This document shows positions 54,005 through 62,319 of a DNA stretch of 64,000 nt, piece by piece. The position numbers and the translations under genes are program-made. The notes below the pieces were generated by a model that saw nothing but the letters and a program-made list of their open reading frames with translations, did no database searches and had not been told where the DNA came from. Source of the stretch: WRIS01 sp964345475 (lineage in GTDB: Bacteria > Actinomycetota > Coriobacteriia > Coriobacteriales > Eggerthellaceae); the NCBI GenBank assembly GCA_964345475.1, contig CAYFQW010000002.1:62001-126000 (forward strand). The letters run 5' to 3'. Within the stretch, counting starts at the first letter, position 1, and the number at the start of each line of letters is the position of its first letter.

Positions 54005-54781
54005 ATGTTAGAGATTAAAAATTTAGTATTCGAGACACCTGTTGAGGAAAACAGCAAAGAGATGAAGCGGATCATTGACAATATTTCGCTCCGTGTCGAT
54101 GCTAACCAATTCACGGTTATCACCGGCCCTAATGGCGGCGGCAAGTCTACCCTGGCTAAGCTCATTATGGGTGTCGAACAGCCGACAAGTGGGTCAATAT
54201 TTTTCAATGGGCAGGACATTACTCATTTGAATATTGCGGAGCGCGCGAAACTCGGCATTGGCTACGGTTTTCAGCAGCCAGCCCGCTTCAAGGGGATGAA
54301 GGTAAAAAAGCTGCTTGATATTGCAGCAGGAAAGAAACTTCCGATGCTTGCGTGCAACGAGTACCTTTCAAGGGTAGGACTTTGCTCTGCAAACTATCTC
54401 ACACGAGATGTTGATAAGAATCTATCTGGCGGGGAGATGAAGCGTATTGAAATCGCTACCATACTTGCCCGGGATCCTGTGCTGGCAATTTATGACGAAC
54501 CCGAAGCCGGCATCGATCTTTGGAGCTTTGATCGCCTTATTGAAACCTTCAAAGACATTCATACTGCACACAATGGCCATTCGATAATCATTATCTCCCA
54601 CCAAGAAAGACTCATTCAGTTGGCGGATAATATTATTTGGATTAAAGATGGGCACGTCAAAGCAGAAGGCCCCACCGACATTATTATGCCTCAGCTCGGT
54701 TTCCTTGCAAAAGATAACCCCATTTGTAATTTAACTCAGCCAACAGAGCTTCATATAACCGAGATACCCACCACATGCTAA
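54005..54781 (+). CDS. sufC: Fe-S cluster assembly ATPase SufC
   Basis: 258 residues. Walker A is GPNGGGKSTLAKLIMG. The SufC-typical GFQQPARFKGM is followed by the signature LSGGEMKRIEIATIL and Walker B AIYDEPEAGIDLWS. SufC powers opening of the SufB scaffold so a cluster can be built. GGAG is six bases before the ATG. It is followed 32 bp later by a single SufB/SufD-like gene, and no sufE, sufS or sufU is in this window. The 200-bp region upstream has an imperfect ATTCATCC/GGATGGAAT inverted repeat near 53930 and no clear promoter consensus. Confidence 0.93.
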   Translation: MLEIKNLVFETPVEENSKEMKRIIDNISLRVDANQFTVITGPNGGGKSTLAKLIMGVEQPTSGSIFFNGQDITHLNIAERAKLGIGYGFQQPARFKGMKVKKLLDIAAGKKLPMLACNEYLSRVGLCSANYLTRDVDKNLSGGEMKRIEIATILARDPVLAIYDEPEAGIDLWSFDRLIETFKDIHTAHNGHSIIIISHQERLIQLADNIIWIKDGHVKAEGPTDIIMPQLGFLAKDNPICNLTQPTELHITEIPTTC

Positions 54782-54813
54782 CCAGCACTTGTTAAGAAAG
54801 TAAGGAATCACCT

Positions 54814-55743
54814 ATGACAGTAGACCTTTCACCGCTTGACGAAAATCTTTTGGCTGAAATAGCCAGTATACATGGCATGCCAAAAGGAGCCTTTAATATC
54901 CGCAAAGATGGACAGCTCTTAGAGAGAAACTCCTCGGCCAATATAGAGATTTCAACAAAATCAGACAAACCCGGCATTGATGTACATGTCAAAGACGGGA
55001 CCAAGGGGGAGACCGTGTTTATCCCCGTCATTTTATCAGCAGCAGGAACCACGGACAATGCCTACAACACCTTCTATATCGGAAAAGACTGTGACATTAC
55101 CATTGTTGCAGGATGTGGAATCCATAACGAGGGACATAAAAAATCCCAACATGATGGGATCCATAGCTTTTATATCGGAGAAAACTCAAGCATTAAATAT
55201 GTCGAGAAGCACTATGGTGAAGGCGACAGCAATAGCGTCCGTATACTTAACCCTGTGACCAACATTTTTATGGAGGATGGCTCCTATTGCTACATGGACC
55301 TAACTCAACTCAAAGGAGTTTCCTCCACCGTGCGAGAAACCAATGCCGAAATCGGAGCACGTGCCAAACTCGTGCTCGACGAGAAGCTCCTAACTCATGA
55401 CAAACAAACGGCTATTTCCAATATGCACGTAGACATACAGGGCGATGAGTCGAATGTCCAAATCATTTCTCGAAGCGTTGCTAAGGGAAGCTCTGAACAA
55501 ACTTTCAATCCTCTTGTTATTGGATCGGCGGCCTGCCATGCGCACATTCAGTGTGATGCAATTCTTATGGACGACGCAAGAGTGACCGCGATTCCAGGAA
55601 TTGAAGCAGCAAGTCCTGAAGCTGAGCTCGTACATGAAGCCGCTATTGGTAAAATAGCAGGAGATCAAATCATTAAGCTAATGACCCTGGGCCTGAGCGA
55701 AGAAGAGGCTGAGGAAGAGATACTAGACGATTTTCTTAGCTAG
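54814..55743 (+). CDS. SufB/SufD-type scaffold protein, short form
   Basis: 309 residues, much shorter than SufB (about 470-495) or SufD (about 420). It has the beta-helix core (NTFYIGKDCDITIVAGCGIHNEG, IHSFYIGENSSIKYVEKHYGEG) and the C-terminal SufB signature: CHAHIQCDAILMDDARV and AELVHEAAIGKIAGDQI, where the Cys and Glu match SufB cluster or SufC-contact residues. It lacks the N-terminal helical domain. With sufC it makes a two-protein system like the SmsCB/archaeal SufBC type, in which a single SufB-like protein forms a homodimer. Gene order sufC then sufB-like supports this. The call of SufB over SufD is by the conserved Cys. Confidence 0.85.
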   Translation: MTVDLSPLDENLLAEIASIHGMPKGAFNIRKDGQLLERNSSANIEISTKSDKPGIDVHVKDGTKGETVFIPVILSAAGTTDNAYNTFYIGKDCDITIVAGCGIHNEGHKKSQHDGIHSFYIGENSSIKYVEKHYGEGDSNSVRILNPVTNIFMEDGSYCYMDLTQLKGVSSTVRETNAEIGARAKLVLDEKLLTHDKQTAISNMHVDIQGDESNVQIISRSVAKGSSEQTFNPLVIGSAACHAHIQCDAILMDDARVTAIPGIEAASPEAELVHEAAIGKIAGDQIIKLMTLGLSEEEAEEEILDDFLS

Positions 55744-55823
55744 AGAAAGGCAGGCTTCACCTGAGCCAACTAAAGCTAAGTTCGGTCGTGCACCGAGTAT
55801 GTAATGAAAGCCAGATTGAATGT

Positions 55824-55853
55824 AAAGGCCGAGGATGTATGTCCCCGGCCTTT
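55824..55853. terminator. Terminator between the suf genes and the solute-binding protein gene
   Basis: AAAGGCCG (55824-55831) pairs with CGGCCTTT (55846-55853), and GGA/TCC inside extends the stem. It is followed on the plus strand by a CT-rich stretch. It fits a terminator for the suf pair and possibly both directions. 55854-55968 has no gene. Confidence 0.7.
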
Positions 55854-55968
55854 CTCTCGTCCTTTTGCCCACGTGCTTGGCTGGCACAGACAGGATGATG
55901 ATACGTGGTTAGCGTGGGTACATCCCAACAAGCTATCTTAAGCCCTTGCTATACCTCCACGCCTCCTC

Positions 55969-56895
55969 CTACGCAGCAGAATCTAGCAAAGTATCCTCTT
56001 GAGACTCTTCCTGAGCGTCCTCTTCCTGAGCTTCTTCTGAGCCGTCATCCAAGTCAGTAGTGCTTACTGCTTCGGCCCGATCGGAAACTGGTATAGCATC
56101 GAGGTTGAGCGGAGAGCCGAGCCACTTGTTCTTTATGATGTCAAAGATCCCGTTACCTTGAAGTTTCACTAAGGTATCACTTATCGTCTGTTTGAGAGCA
56201 TCGTTGGTTTCAGCTACCCCGATGCCAAACCCGTGAGGTTTCTGCAACAATCCCGTTATAGTCGCACCACCCTCATTCTTGTGAACCGCAAAGGTGCCGA
56301 TAACAGCATCAGCAGCAACATAATCAACACGTCCAGAAAGCAGGTCTGAGAAGGCTGTTTCTAGTTCAGCAGAGGTCACCAAAGCATCCTCTCCGTATTG
56401 TCTGTTCACTTCCCAAGCGCTTAAAGAAGACATTTGAGAAGCAATTTTAACTGAAGAGTCAAGAGGTATTACTGCAGTGGCATCTGTTGAAAAAAGCGCA
56501 ACTGCTGATTCTATGTAGGAGTCAGAAACCCAGATACCAGCATATGATTCTGATTTATCAAGACCTAAAACAATATCGACACTGCCCTGATCAAGTGCTG
56601 TAACGGGGTCGCTCCCGATATCAATAATCTCGAGCTTCAAGCCATACTCATCGGCAATAGCTGCCGCTATATCAATGTTTATACCGACAATACCTGAATC
56701 GGTCTGTCCGGCATATGGCGAGTTGTCAGCCTTGACGCCTACTCTCAATACACCGTCTTTCCCTATCGTGGGACTCAAAAGGGAAGCTTCCTTCGCTTCT
56801 GGGACATAGGTGTCTGTTGAACAAGCTCCCATACAGAAGAGACACACACCAGCCACCAATACACTGAGAGCACCTGCTCCTAATCGTTTTATCAC
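55969..56895 (-). CDS. Amino-acid-type ABC transporter substrate-binding lipoprotein (family 3)
   Basis: About 308 residues. The signal peptide ends at a lipobox (LFCMGACST) with the acylated Cys near residue 26. The mature part has GKDGVLRVGVKADNSPYAG, GINIDIAAAIADEYGLKLEI and QGSVDIVLG, all family 3 motifs, and ends with an acidic tail of about 40 residues. The start is the GTG at 56895, with GGAGG seven bases upstream; an upstream ATG at 56961 lacks that site. No permease or ATPase is adjacent, so it is an orphan binding protein or works with a remote transporter. It probably binds polar amino acids. Confidence 0.88.
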   Translation of the reverse strand: MIKRLGAGALSVLVAGVCLFCMGACSTDTYVPEAKEASLLSPTIGKDGVLRVGVKADNSPYAGQTDSGIVGINIDIAAAIADEYGLKLEIIDIGSDPVTALDQGSVDIVLGLDKSESYAGIWVSDSYIESAVALFSTDATAVIPLDSSVKIASQMSSLSAWEVNRQYGEDALVTSAELETAFSDLLSGRVDYVAADAVIGTFAVHKNEGGATITGLLQKPHGFGIGVAETNDALKQTISDTLVKLQGNGIFDIIKNKWLGSPLNLDAIPVSDRAEAVSTTDLDDGSEEAQEEDAQEESQEDTLLDSAA

Positions 56896-57164
56896 TAACC
56901 TGCCTCCATAATCACTCAGTAAGCTTCTGCCTCTTTCGACTGACCTAGTCTTTGACCCCACATTCGCATACTGGGGCTGAGCTCATCACCCACTACCCTC
57001 TCGTCTGGAGCAACATTATGCTGCTACATAACAGACGGTACGTCTTACCTCTAGGATGCGCCATGCTCGCTCAGGCGTAGATCTCTCTGAGTTTACGTGG
57101 GTCCTTTTGACCGCATCTGCCATGGACTAAGGAATTCTCCCGCAACTACAGACCCGAAAGAAGC
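56896..57164 (-). promoter_or_regulatory. Long structured leader of the solute-binding protein gene
   Basis: An extended -10 (TGCTACACT at 57171-57179, minus strand) would start transcription near 57164, leaving a 5' region of about 270 nt before the GTG start. In it, CGTCTG/CAGACG (57002-57007 and 57032-57037) encloses AGCA/TGCT. CCCCA/TGGGG (56956-56960 and 56972-56976) and GGTC/GACC (57100-57103 and 57109-57112) also form stems. There is no frame with a homologous protein. It could be a riboswitch-type leader or a separate small RNA; I do not recognise a class. 57165-57289 holds the comF upstream region only. Confidence 0.35.
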
Positions 57165-57289
57165 AAAAACAGTGTAGCAGATTTCACACTTGAGTTCTGT
57201 AATATTCAAAACACCCTTCAGTTAAATGTTTGTAAACTCCACGTCTTACACTGTCATATGAAAACATACTTCCCTTCAAGGAGTCACTA

Positions 57290-58078
57290 TTGAACACGGG
57301 CCCGATGAGGCAGGTCGCTCAGTTTGTATTAACTGGTTTAGCAAAGTACCATGCCTTAGACTATCTAAACTCTTCAGCAAGCGTTCTCAAAGAACTTTTC
57401 TGGCCTACCCGCTGTGCTGTTTGTGATGCTCCAGGAGCTCTCATATGTCCTACCTGCCTGCTTGAATTGGAGTATCTCGATTACTGGAAGCAATGCTCGA
57501 ACTGCGGCGGGCCTTTCGGTATTCTTCAATGCTGTGAATGCAATAGCTATTCGCTTCAAGTACAGGGAATAAAAAAGCTTCCATATGAAACTTGCCTGAG
57601 CCTTGTCTTCCTCACACGGCAAAGCTCTTGTATTGTTTTGTCGTACAAGGATTCTAATGAAAAAAGACTCGCTTTTTCGATGGCCCGTCTGATGGCCCGC
57701 ATCGTACCTCCCGCTTGGCTCCATGAACAGCCTGCCCCTGTGCTTGCCTATATTCCAGCTTCAGAAACGGCACTCAGGAAAAGGGGGTTTGACCACGGCG
57801 AAGTATTGGCCCGAGAACTCGCCGATGCCTTACACCTGTCTTACACCGACATATTTCAGCGTCCTCATTCTAAAGATCAACGCAAGCTCGGAAAAAAACA
57901 GCGGGTATTAAACATGCGTCATGGTTTCGAAGTGAAGGCGCCAGATGGGATACCTCCGTCGATTATTGTGGTAGATGATGTCTACACAACAGGAGCTACT
58001 CTTATCTCAGCTTGTTCAGCACTTCAAAGCACTGGCGTACGCCGCATTCGTTGTCTTACTTTTGCACGGACACCCTAA
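57290..58078 (+). CDS. comF: ComF family protein (amidophosphoribosyltransferase-like)
   Basis: 262 residues. The N-terminal double zinc finger CAVCDAPGALICPTC and CSNCGGPFGILQCCEC and the PRTase site IIVVDDVYTTGATL are the ComF family hallmarks. The family is needed for DNA uptake in naturally competent bacteria, and the members share the PRPP-binding fold. No other com genes are here, so competence itself is unproven. It starts at TTG 57290, with AAGGAG six bases upstream. The next in-frame ATG, at 57305, lacks a good site. Confidence 0.88.
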   Translation: MNTGPMRQVAQFVLTGLAKYHALDYLNSSASVLKELFWPTRCAVCDAPGALICPTCLLELEYLDYWKQCSNCGGPFGILQCCECNSYSLQVQGIKKLPYETCLSLVFLTRQSSCIVLSYKDSNEKRLAFSMARLMARIVPPAWLHEQPAPVLAYIPASETALRKRGFDHGEVLARELADALHLSYTDIFQRPHSKDQRKLGKKQRVLNMRHGFEVKAPDGIPPSIIVVDDVYTTGATLISACSALQSTGVRRIRCLTFARTP

Positions 58079-58190
58079 TACTTAGCGTGCAGCACTTTTT
58101 AAGCCTACACTTTTTTACAGCGCCCACTCACACGGCCCGCATGAACTTTTAAAAAAAGAGGAGGCTTCGCACACTGAATCAAAGACAAGG

Positions 58191-59510
58191 TTAAGCATTC
58201 TTTTTTGAACTGCCATGGGCATCTGATAGCTCTGAGACATCCACTGAAATAGTATGCGCGATCGGAACCCATTCGGCCTTTTTAAAAAGAGCAGCCAAAG
58301 CTATAGGTATGTACGTTAGCATAAACAAGGGGAAGGTAAACATGTAACGAACTTTTTTTCTCATACTTGAATGGATATTGTCCCATTCCGTAAAAGTAGT
58401 GAGAACTCCCAGGACGAACATAAAGAGGGTAAAATTTAAAATACAGAAGAGGATAGATGATATCGAGGAGGCGACCATAATCCCCGTTGTCATGATTCCA
58501 GACACGCCCAGTGCAATAATAACCACGTTGAAAGCAACTACAACGACAGTAAGCAGCATGCCTGGTGCGATAGTCATCAACATGTCGTAACAGGCAAAAC
58601 GATACCCTTTCGGGTTTTTGAAAATCCCAGCGGCTAACTTGGCCCCGTATCGACCGAACACCTGATAAAAGCCCTTAGCCCAACGGGATCTTTGGTTCCA
58701 GGAATCCTGGAAGGTAAGGGGCTGTTCGTCATAGAGCACAGCACCTGGAGAGTAGCCAATCCTTACGCCATCGAGAATATTTTGTGTTGAAAATTGGATA
58801 TCCTCCGTAAGCAAGTGCCATTTCCACCCACCATGCTTCTCGAGTATTTCTGTTGCAATATAGAATCCTGTCCCTGAAATAGCACAACTAGTGTTCAGGC
58901 TTAACCGGGCTTGGCTCAAGAACCTTGCCTCGCGGAGAAACCAGACTGCATATCCTGCTGATATCCAGTTGGACCCATAGTTCTTTGAATTACGATAGCT
59001 TGTTGATACGAGAGCGCCATTATCAAAGGTAGCGTTCATCTCTTTAAAGTAGTTGACATCTAAAACATTGTCAGCATCGAATACGAAAAATGCCTCATAT
59101 TGGCGGACACCAAAGCGCTCCCGTATATACTGATATCCGTAATCAAGCGCATATCCTTTCCCAATTTGCTTGTCGTTGAAGCGTTTGATTACGGTAGCTC
59201 CAGACTCCTTGGCAACTTCGGCAGTATTGTCAGTACAATTATCGGCTATTACAAATATATCTATGAGTTCCTGAGGGTAGTTTTGAACTTTGATGCTCCG
59301 TATAAGATCGGCTATTACGGCACTTTCATTTCGCGCCGAAATCATGACCGCATATCGATGATCCTCTCGAGCCGTAACCTTGGGTGGTCTGCGTGTCAGC
59401 GAGATGAAGACGTAAAAAATTTGATACGTGTAGCAAAAAGTAAAGGTAAGGAACACGCAGAAATTAAATATATCGATAGGTGATACTTCAGAAAAAAACT
59501 GGTCTATCAA
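58191..59510 (-). CDS. Processive glycosyltransferase family 2 membrane protein
   Basis: 439 residues. It has an N-terminal TM (about 15-35), then a GT2 domain with YAVMISARNESAVIADLIRSI, VIADNCTDNTAEVAKES and FVFDADNVLD. The LTEDIQFS and QRSRWAKGFYQ motif (QxxRW) is the mark of processive enzymes of the cellulose/hyaluronan synthase type. Several C-terminal TMs follow (about 300-400). The product polysaccharide is unknown. The start seems to be TTG 59510 with AAGGA about ten bases upstream. No other polysaccharide export genes are adjacent. The 226-bp region to ahcY contains promoters for both only in outline. Confidence 0.82.
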   Translation of the reverse strand: MIDQFFSEVSPIDIFNFCVFLTFTFCYTYQIFYVFISLTRRPPKVTAREDHRYAVMISARNESAVIADLIRSIKVQNYPQELIDIFVIADNCTDNTAEVAKESGATVIKRFNDKQIGKGYALDYGYQYIRERFGVRQYEAFFVFDADNVLDVNYFKEMNATFDNGALVSTSYRNSKNYGSNWISAGYAVWFLREARFLSQARLSLNTSCAISGTGFYIATEILEKHGGWKWHLLTEDIQFSTQNILDGVRIGYSPGAVLYDEQPLTFQDSWNQRSRWAKGFYQVFGRYGAKLAAGIFKNPKGYRFACYDMLMTIAPGMLLTVVVVAFNVVIIALGVSGIMTTGIMVASSISSILFCILNFTLFMFVLGVLTTFTEWDNIHSSMRKKVRYMFTFPLFMLTYIPIALAALFKKAEWVPIAHTISVDVSELSDAHGSSKKNA

Positions 59511-59736
59511 TTGTCCCGCATCCTTCTTTTTTTACGCATGATGCATGATAATACCTCGAATTATACCTCTTGTCGTTCATACACGAGTAGGCCTCCTCTT
59601 CATTTCCTCCTTTTAAAGAGAAATTACAGGATTCTTTAGCTTTGCTGCACATCAAATCCATACTTTACAAGCCGAGATAGGGGCTGAATATGATAATCTA
59701 GGCCTACTTACTAGCAAAAAGGAGTGTTGAGCTGTT

Positions 59737-61008
59737 ATGGATTTTGATATTGAATACGATATAAAAGATATTTCACTTGCTGATACGGGCTATGACCGCA
59801 TCCTGTGGGCGGATAGAGACATGCCTGTCCTTAAAAACATTAGGGATCGGTTTGAGACAGAGCGCCCTCTTGAAAATACGGTCATAGCTGCATGCTTGCA
59901 CGTCACAACGGAAACAGCCAACCTCATGCGCACCCTTAAAGCTGGCGGCGCAGACGTGTATCTCTGCGCGTCCAACCCCCTCTCCACCCAAGACGATACG
60001 GCTGCGGCCTTAGTAAAGCACTTCGGCATACCCGTGTTTGCCATTAAGGGCGAAGACACCGAAACGTATTATAAACATATAGATGCCCTTATAGCCCAGC
60101 ATCCACACATAACTATGGATGACGGCGCTGATCTAGTTGGACGTATGCATGAAAAATTTCCTGAAGCGCTCAAACACATACTTGGGGGCACCGAAGAAAC
60201 TACAACGGGTGTTATCCGCCTGAAGGCGATGGCGTCCCAGGGTGCACTTACATACCCTATCATCACAGTAAACGAAGCTAAGACGAAACATTTTTTTGAC
60301 AATCGATACGGCACTGGACAATCAACGCTCGACGGCATCACTCGTCTCACCAATCGGCTATTGGCAGGACGCACTCTTGTTGTCTCTGGATACGGGTGGT
60401 GCGGCAAGGGACTCGCGTTGCGAGCTAAGGGTATGGGCTGCAACGTAATAGTGTGCGAGATCGACCCCACAAGCGCACTTGAAGCTGTTATGGACGGTTT
60501 CAGAGTAATGCCTCGCGAAGTGGCAGCTAAAGAGGCAGATATCTGGGTAACTGTCACAGGAAACCTCAATGTTATCGATGAGCCTTGCTACAGGAACATG
60601 AAAGACGGAGCTATCATTTGTAACTCGGGCCATTTCAATTCGGAGATAAACATCCCCTGGCTAGAGTCTCACTGTGTTGGAAAGAAACTCTTGAAGCCTC
60701 TAGTCGAAGAGTACACTCTTGAAGACGGGCGTACCATTATCCTTCTTGCTGAGGGCCGTCTTATTAATTTATCCGGCGCAGAAGGACACCCGGCCTCAGT
60801 TATGGATATGAGCTTTGCCAACCAAGCCCTGTGCTCTGAATACATGCGCCAGCATGCGCAGGGTCTTACGCCTGCCTGTTACGACGTGCCTCTTGAAATA
60901 GACAATGAGATCGCTCGCGTCAAGCTCGAAACCCTCGGTGTCAGTATTGATGAGCTTACTGAGGAACAAATTGTTTATATGAATTCTTGGGAGATGGGAA
61001 CTGTCTAA
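59737..61008 (+). CDS. ahcY: S-adenosylhomocysteine hydrolase
   Basis: 423 residues. It splits SAH into adenosine and homocysteine with bound NAD. Recognised parts: VIAACLHVTTETANLMRTL, VYLCASNPLSTQDDTAAAL, HIDALIAQHPHITMDDGADL, TTGVIRLKAMASQGALTYPI, NNR-like TGQSTLDGITR, and GYGWCGKGLALRAKGMG, the NAD-binding loop. Length is typical of the archaeal/thermophile-like form without the long insertion. It removes the product of the methyltransferases whose donor comes from MetK (12.6-13.9 kb). It has AAGGAG 12 bases upstream and is transcribed alone. Confidence 0.95.
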   Translation: MDFDIEYDIKDISLADTGYDRILWADRDMPVLKNIRDRFETERPLENTVIAACLHVTTETANLMRTLKAGGADVYLCASNPLSTQDDTAAALVKHFGIPVFAIKGEDTETYYKHIDALIAQHPHITMDDGADLVGRMHEKFPEALKHILGGTEETTTGVIRLKAMASQGALTYPIITVNEAKTKHFFDNRYGTGQSTLDGITRLTNRLLAGRTLVVSGYGWCGKGLALRAKGMGCNVIVCEIDPTSALEAVMDGFRVMPREVAAKEADIWVTVTGNLNVIDEPCYRNMKDGAIICNSGHFNSEINIPWLESHCVGKKLLKPLVEEYTLEDGRTIILLAEGRLINLSGAEGHPASVMDMSFANQALCSEYMRQHAQGLTPACYDVPLEIDNEIARVKLETLGVSIDELTEEQIVYMNSWEMGTV

Positions 61009-61068
61009 AATCTCCCTCGGCGAAAGCTTGCCGAATACTTTTTATATCTGATCCTTAATGGAAGGGGT

Positions 61069-61096
61069 ATGTTAGGGGGTAATTACCCCCTAACAT
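61069..61096. repeat. Perfect 28-bp palindrome downstream of ahcY
   Basis: A perfect 14+14 palindrome without loop bases: the left arm ATGTTAGGGGGTAA is followed directly by its complement TTACCCCCTAACAT. It lies 60 bases after the ahcY stop and 45 before the tRNA-Thr end. It could act as a terminator hairpin for ahcY, though no T-run follows, or as an operator or replication-related site. No similar copy is seen in the window. Confidence 0.75.
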
Positions 61097-61140
61097 GAAA
61101 ACAGACCAGACAGTTTTTAGCGTCTGACCTGCGGTTAGTA

Positions 61141-61215
61141 TGGAGCCAGCGGAGGGATTCGAACCCACAACCCACGGTTTACAAAACCGTTGCGCTGCCG
61201 TTGCGCCACGCTGGC
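61141..61215 (-). tRNA. tRNA-Thr(UGU)
   Basis: A 75-nt cloverleaf. The acceptor GCCAGCG pairs with CGCTGGC, with discriminator T and encoded CCA. The anticodon loop is TTTGTAA (anticodon TGT) and the T-arm GTTCGAATC. It lies between the convergent ends of ahcY and the dehydrogenase-like gene. 61216-61353 shows no other feature. An imperfect GTCAGACG/TGTCTG hairpin follows the tRNA on the minus strand and may terminate it. Confidence 0.96.
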
Positions 61216-61353
61216 TCAAAAGTACAGCTCGTCTATTATGCCATAAAAGCTCTCTCAGCACGATTTTTCCATAGTCATTTTTATTACTGCCCCTTGACTC
61301 CTCCAAGTGTCGGCTAAAACGTAGTGGCTGAGTCAAAATAAAACATGCCGTGC

Positions 61354-62319
61354 TTAGTTCGAAGAGTAGGTGCCAAAGCTAGAATAATCAGAATCCTCAG
61401 GATATTCATCGTCAAAACAACTGGCGCTTTCGGAATGGGACTCCCTATTATCCTCCTGGTACAATTTCTCTGCTTTTGACCAGTTAAGACCCTGCTCTTC
61501 ACAAGCAGACTCCTCGCTATAAACCAAGTTAAGAGAAGAAGACCCGAGTGTTACCCCTCCTATGAGAGCCAGTAGCTCAAGTAAATGCATCACCGTTTCG
61601 CTGTTCGGCATTATTAAATCAGTATCATCAGCATTCATCAAGGCTGCAGTCAGCTCCGCCATCCACATTTCTACTGTATACTCACTTTGGTATTGCCCTC
61701 GCTTCATGACTTCGAACATATGCAAGTCGGCAGAAGATACTACATCCTGTTCAAAAGCTATTCTTACTACATCGTCGCTCGAAGCATTAGAAGCCCTGAA
61801 TAATGCTTCCGCCTCCATACAGGAAACAATCCTCAATGAACGCAGAACTGTTAGTGCGCTCCGGGCTAATTGTGCAGATCCCGTCCTGCCCACAACGCGC
61901 ACTGAAGAAGCGAGTGCATTGAGTGGTTCTTTAACCCCTTCGATACTATCCTCTTCACCGGCTAATAGGATTTCAAGATTGTCAGCCTGGGAAATAGCAG
62001 GCTCGCAGCTAGGATCAAGAATGCATATGGGCGCCTCAATTGCGTGCAGATCATTAACGGCTGCAACAGCTGCCACCTCACGGGCAAAAGAGACAGTGGT
62101 AGGGCTCAAATCAATGAGATAACTATTCTTCTTCGCTGTCTGGATTATCCCCATCGTTTCAAAATAAATATCTTCCAGCCTGCTTTGATTTGTGCTATAG
62201 ACAAAAACTGCATCCGCATCTTGCACGTCCGAAACAGCAAGGTAGCCGGCTGAAGCAAGCTTCTCAGAAAATATTGACGCAATGAGATCATTCCCCACAA
62301 AAGTAAACGTATGAATCAC
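61354..62319 (-). CDS. Divergent beta-hydroxyacid dehydrogenase-like protein
   Basis: 321 residues. The fold resembles the 6-phosphogluconate/3-hydroxyisobutyrate dehydrogenase family: FTFVGNDLIASIFSEKLASAG at the start, YLIDLSPTTVSFAREVAA at the substrate loop, EAPICILDPSC, and VVGRTGSAQLARSAL where the catalytic Lys normally follows. The Gly-rich coenzyme loop is not GxGxxG, and the catalytic lysine seems replaced by Arg, so the enzyme may be inactive or altered. The tail (about 280-321) is acidic and Ser-rich. It begins at GTG, overlapping the DegV gene stop by four bases. Confidence 0.6.
   Translation of the reverse strand: MIHTFTFVGNDLIASIFSEKLASAGYLAVSDVQDADAVFVYSTNQSRLEDIYFETMGIIQTAKKNSYLIDLSPTTVSFAREVAAVAAVNDLHAIEAPICILDPSCEPAISQADNLEILLAGEEDSIEGVKEPLNALASSVRVVGRTGSAQLARSALTVLRSLRIVSCMEAEALFRASNASSDDVVRIAFEQDVVSSADLHMFEVMKRGQYQSEYTVEMWMAELTAALMNADDTDLIMPNSETVMHLLELLALIGGVTLGSSSLNLVYSEESACEEQGLNWSKAEKLYQEDNRESHSESASCFDDEYPEDSDYSSFGTYSSN

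Noticed and set aside
57290..58078. Natural competence locus
   Set aside because: Only comF is present; this family is also found in non-competent bacteria.
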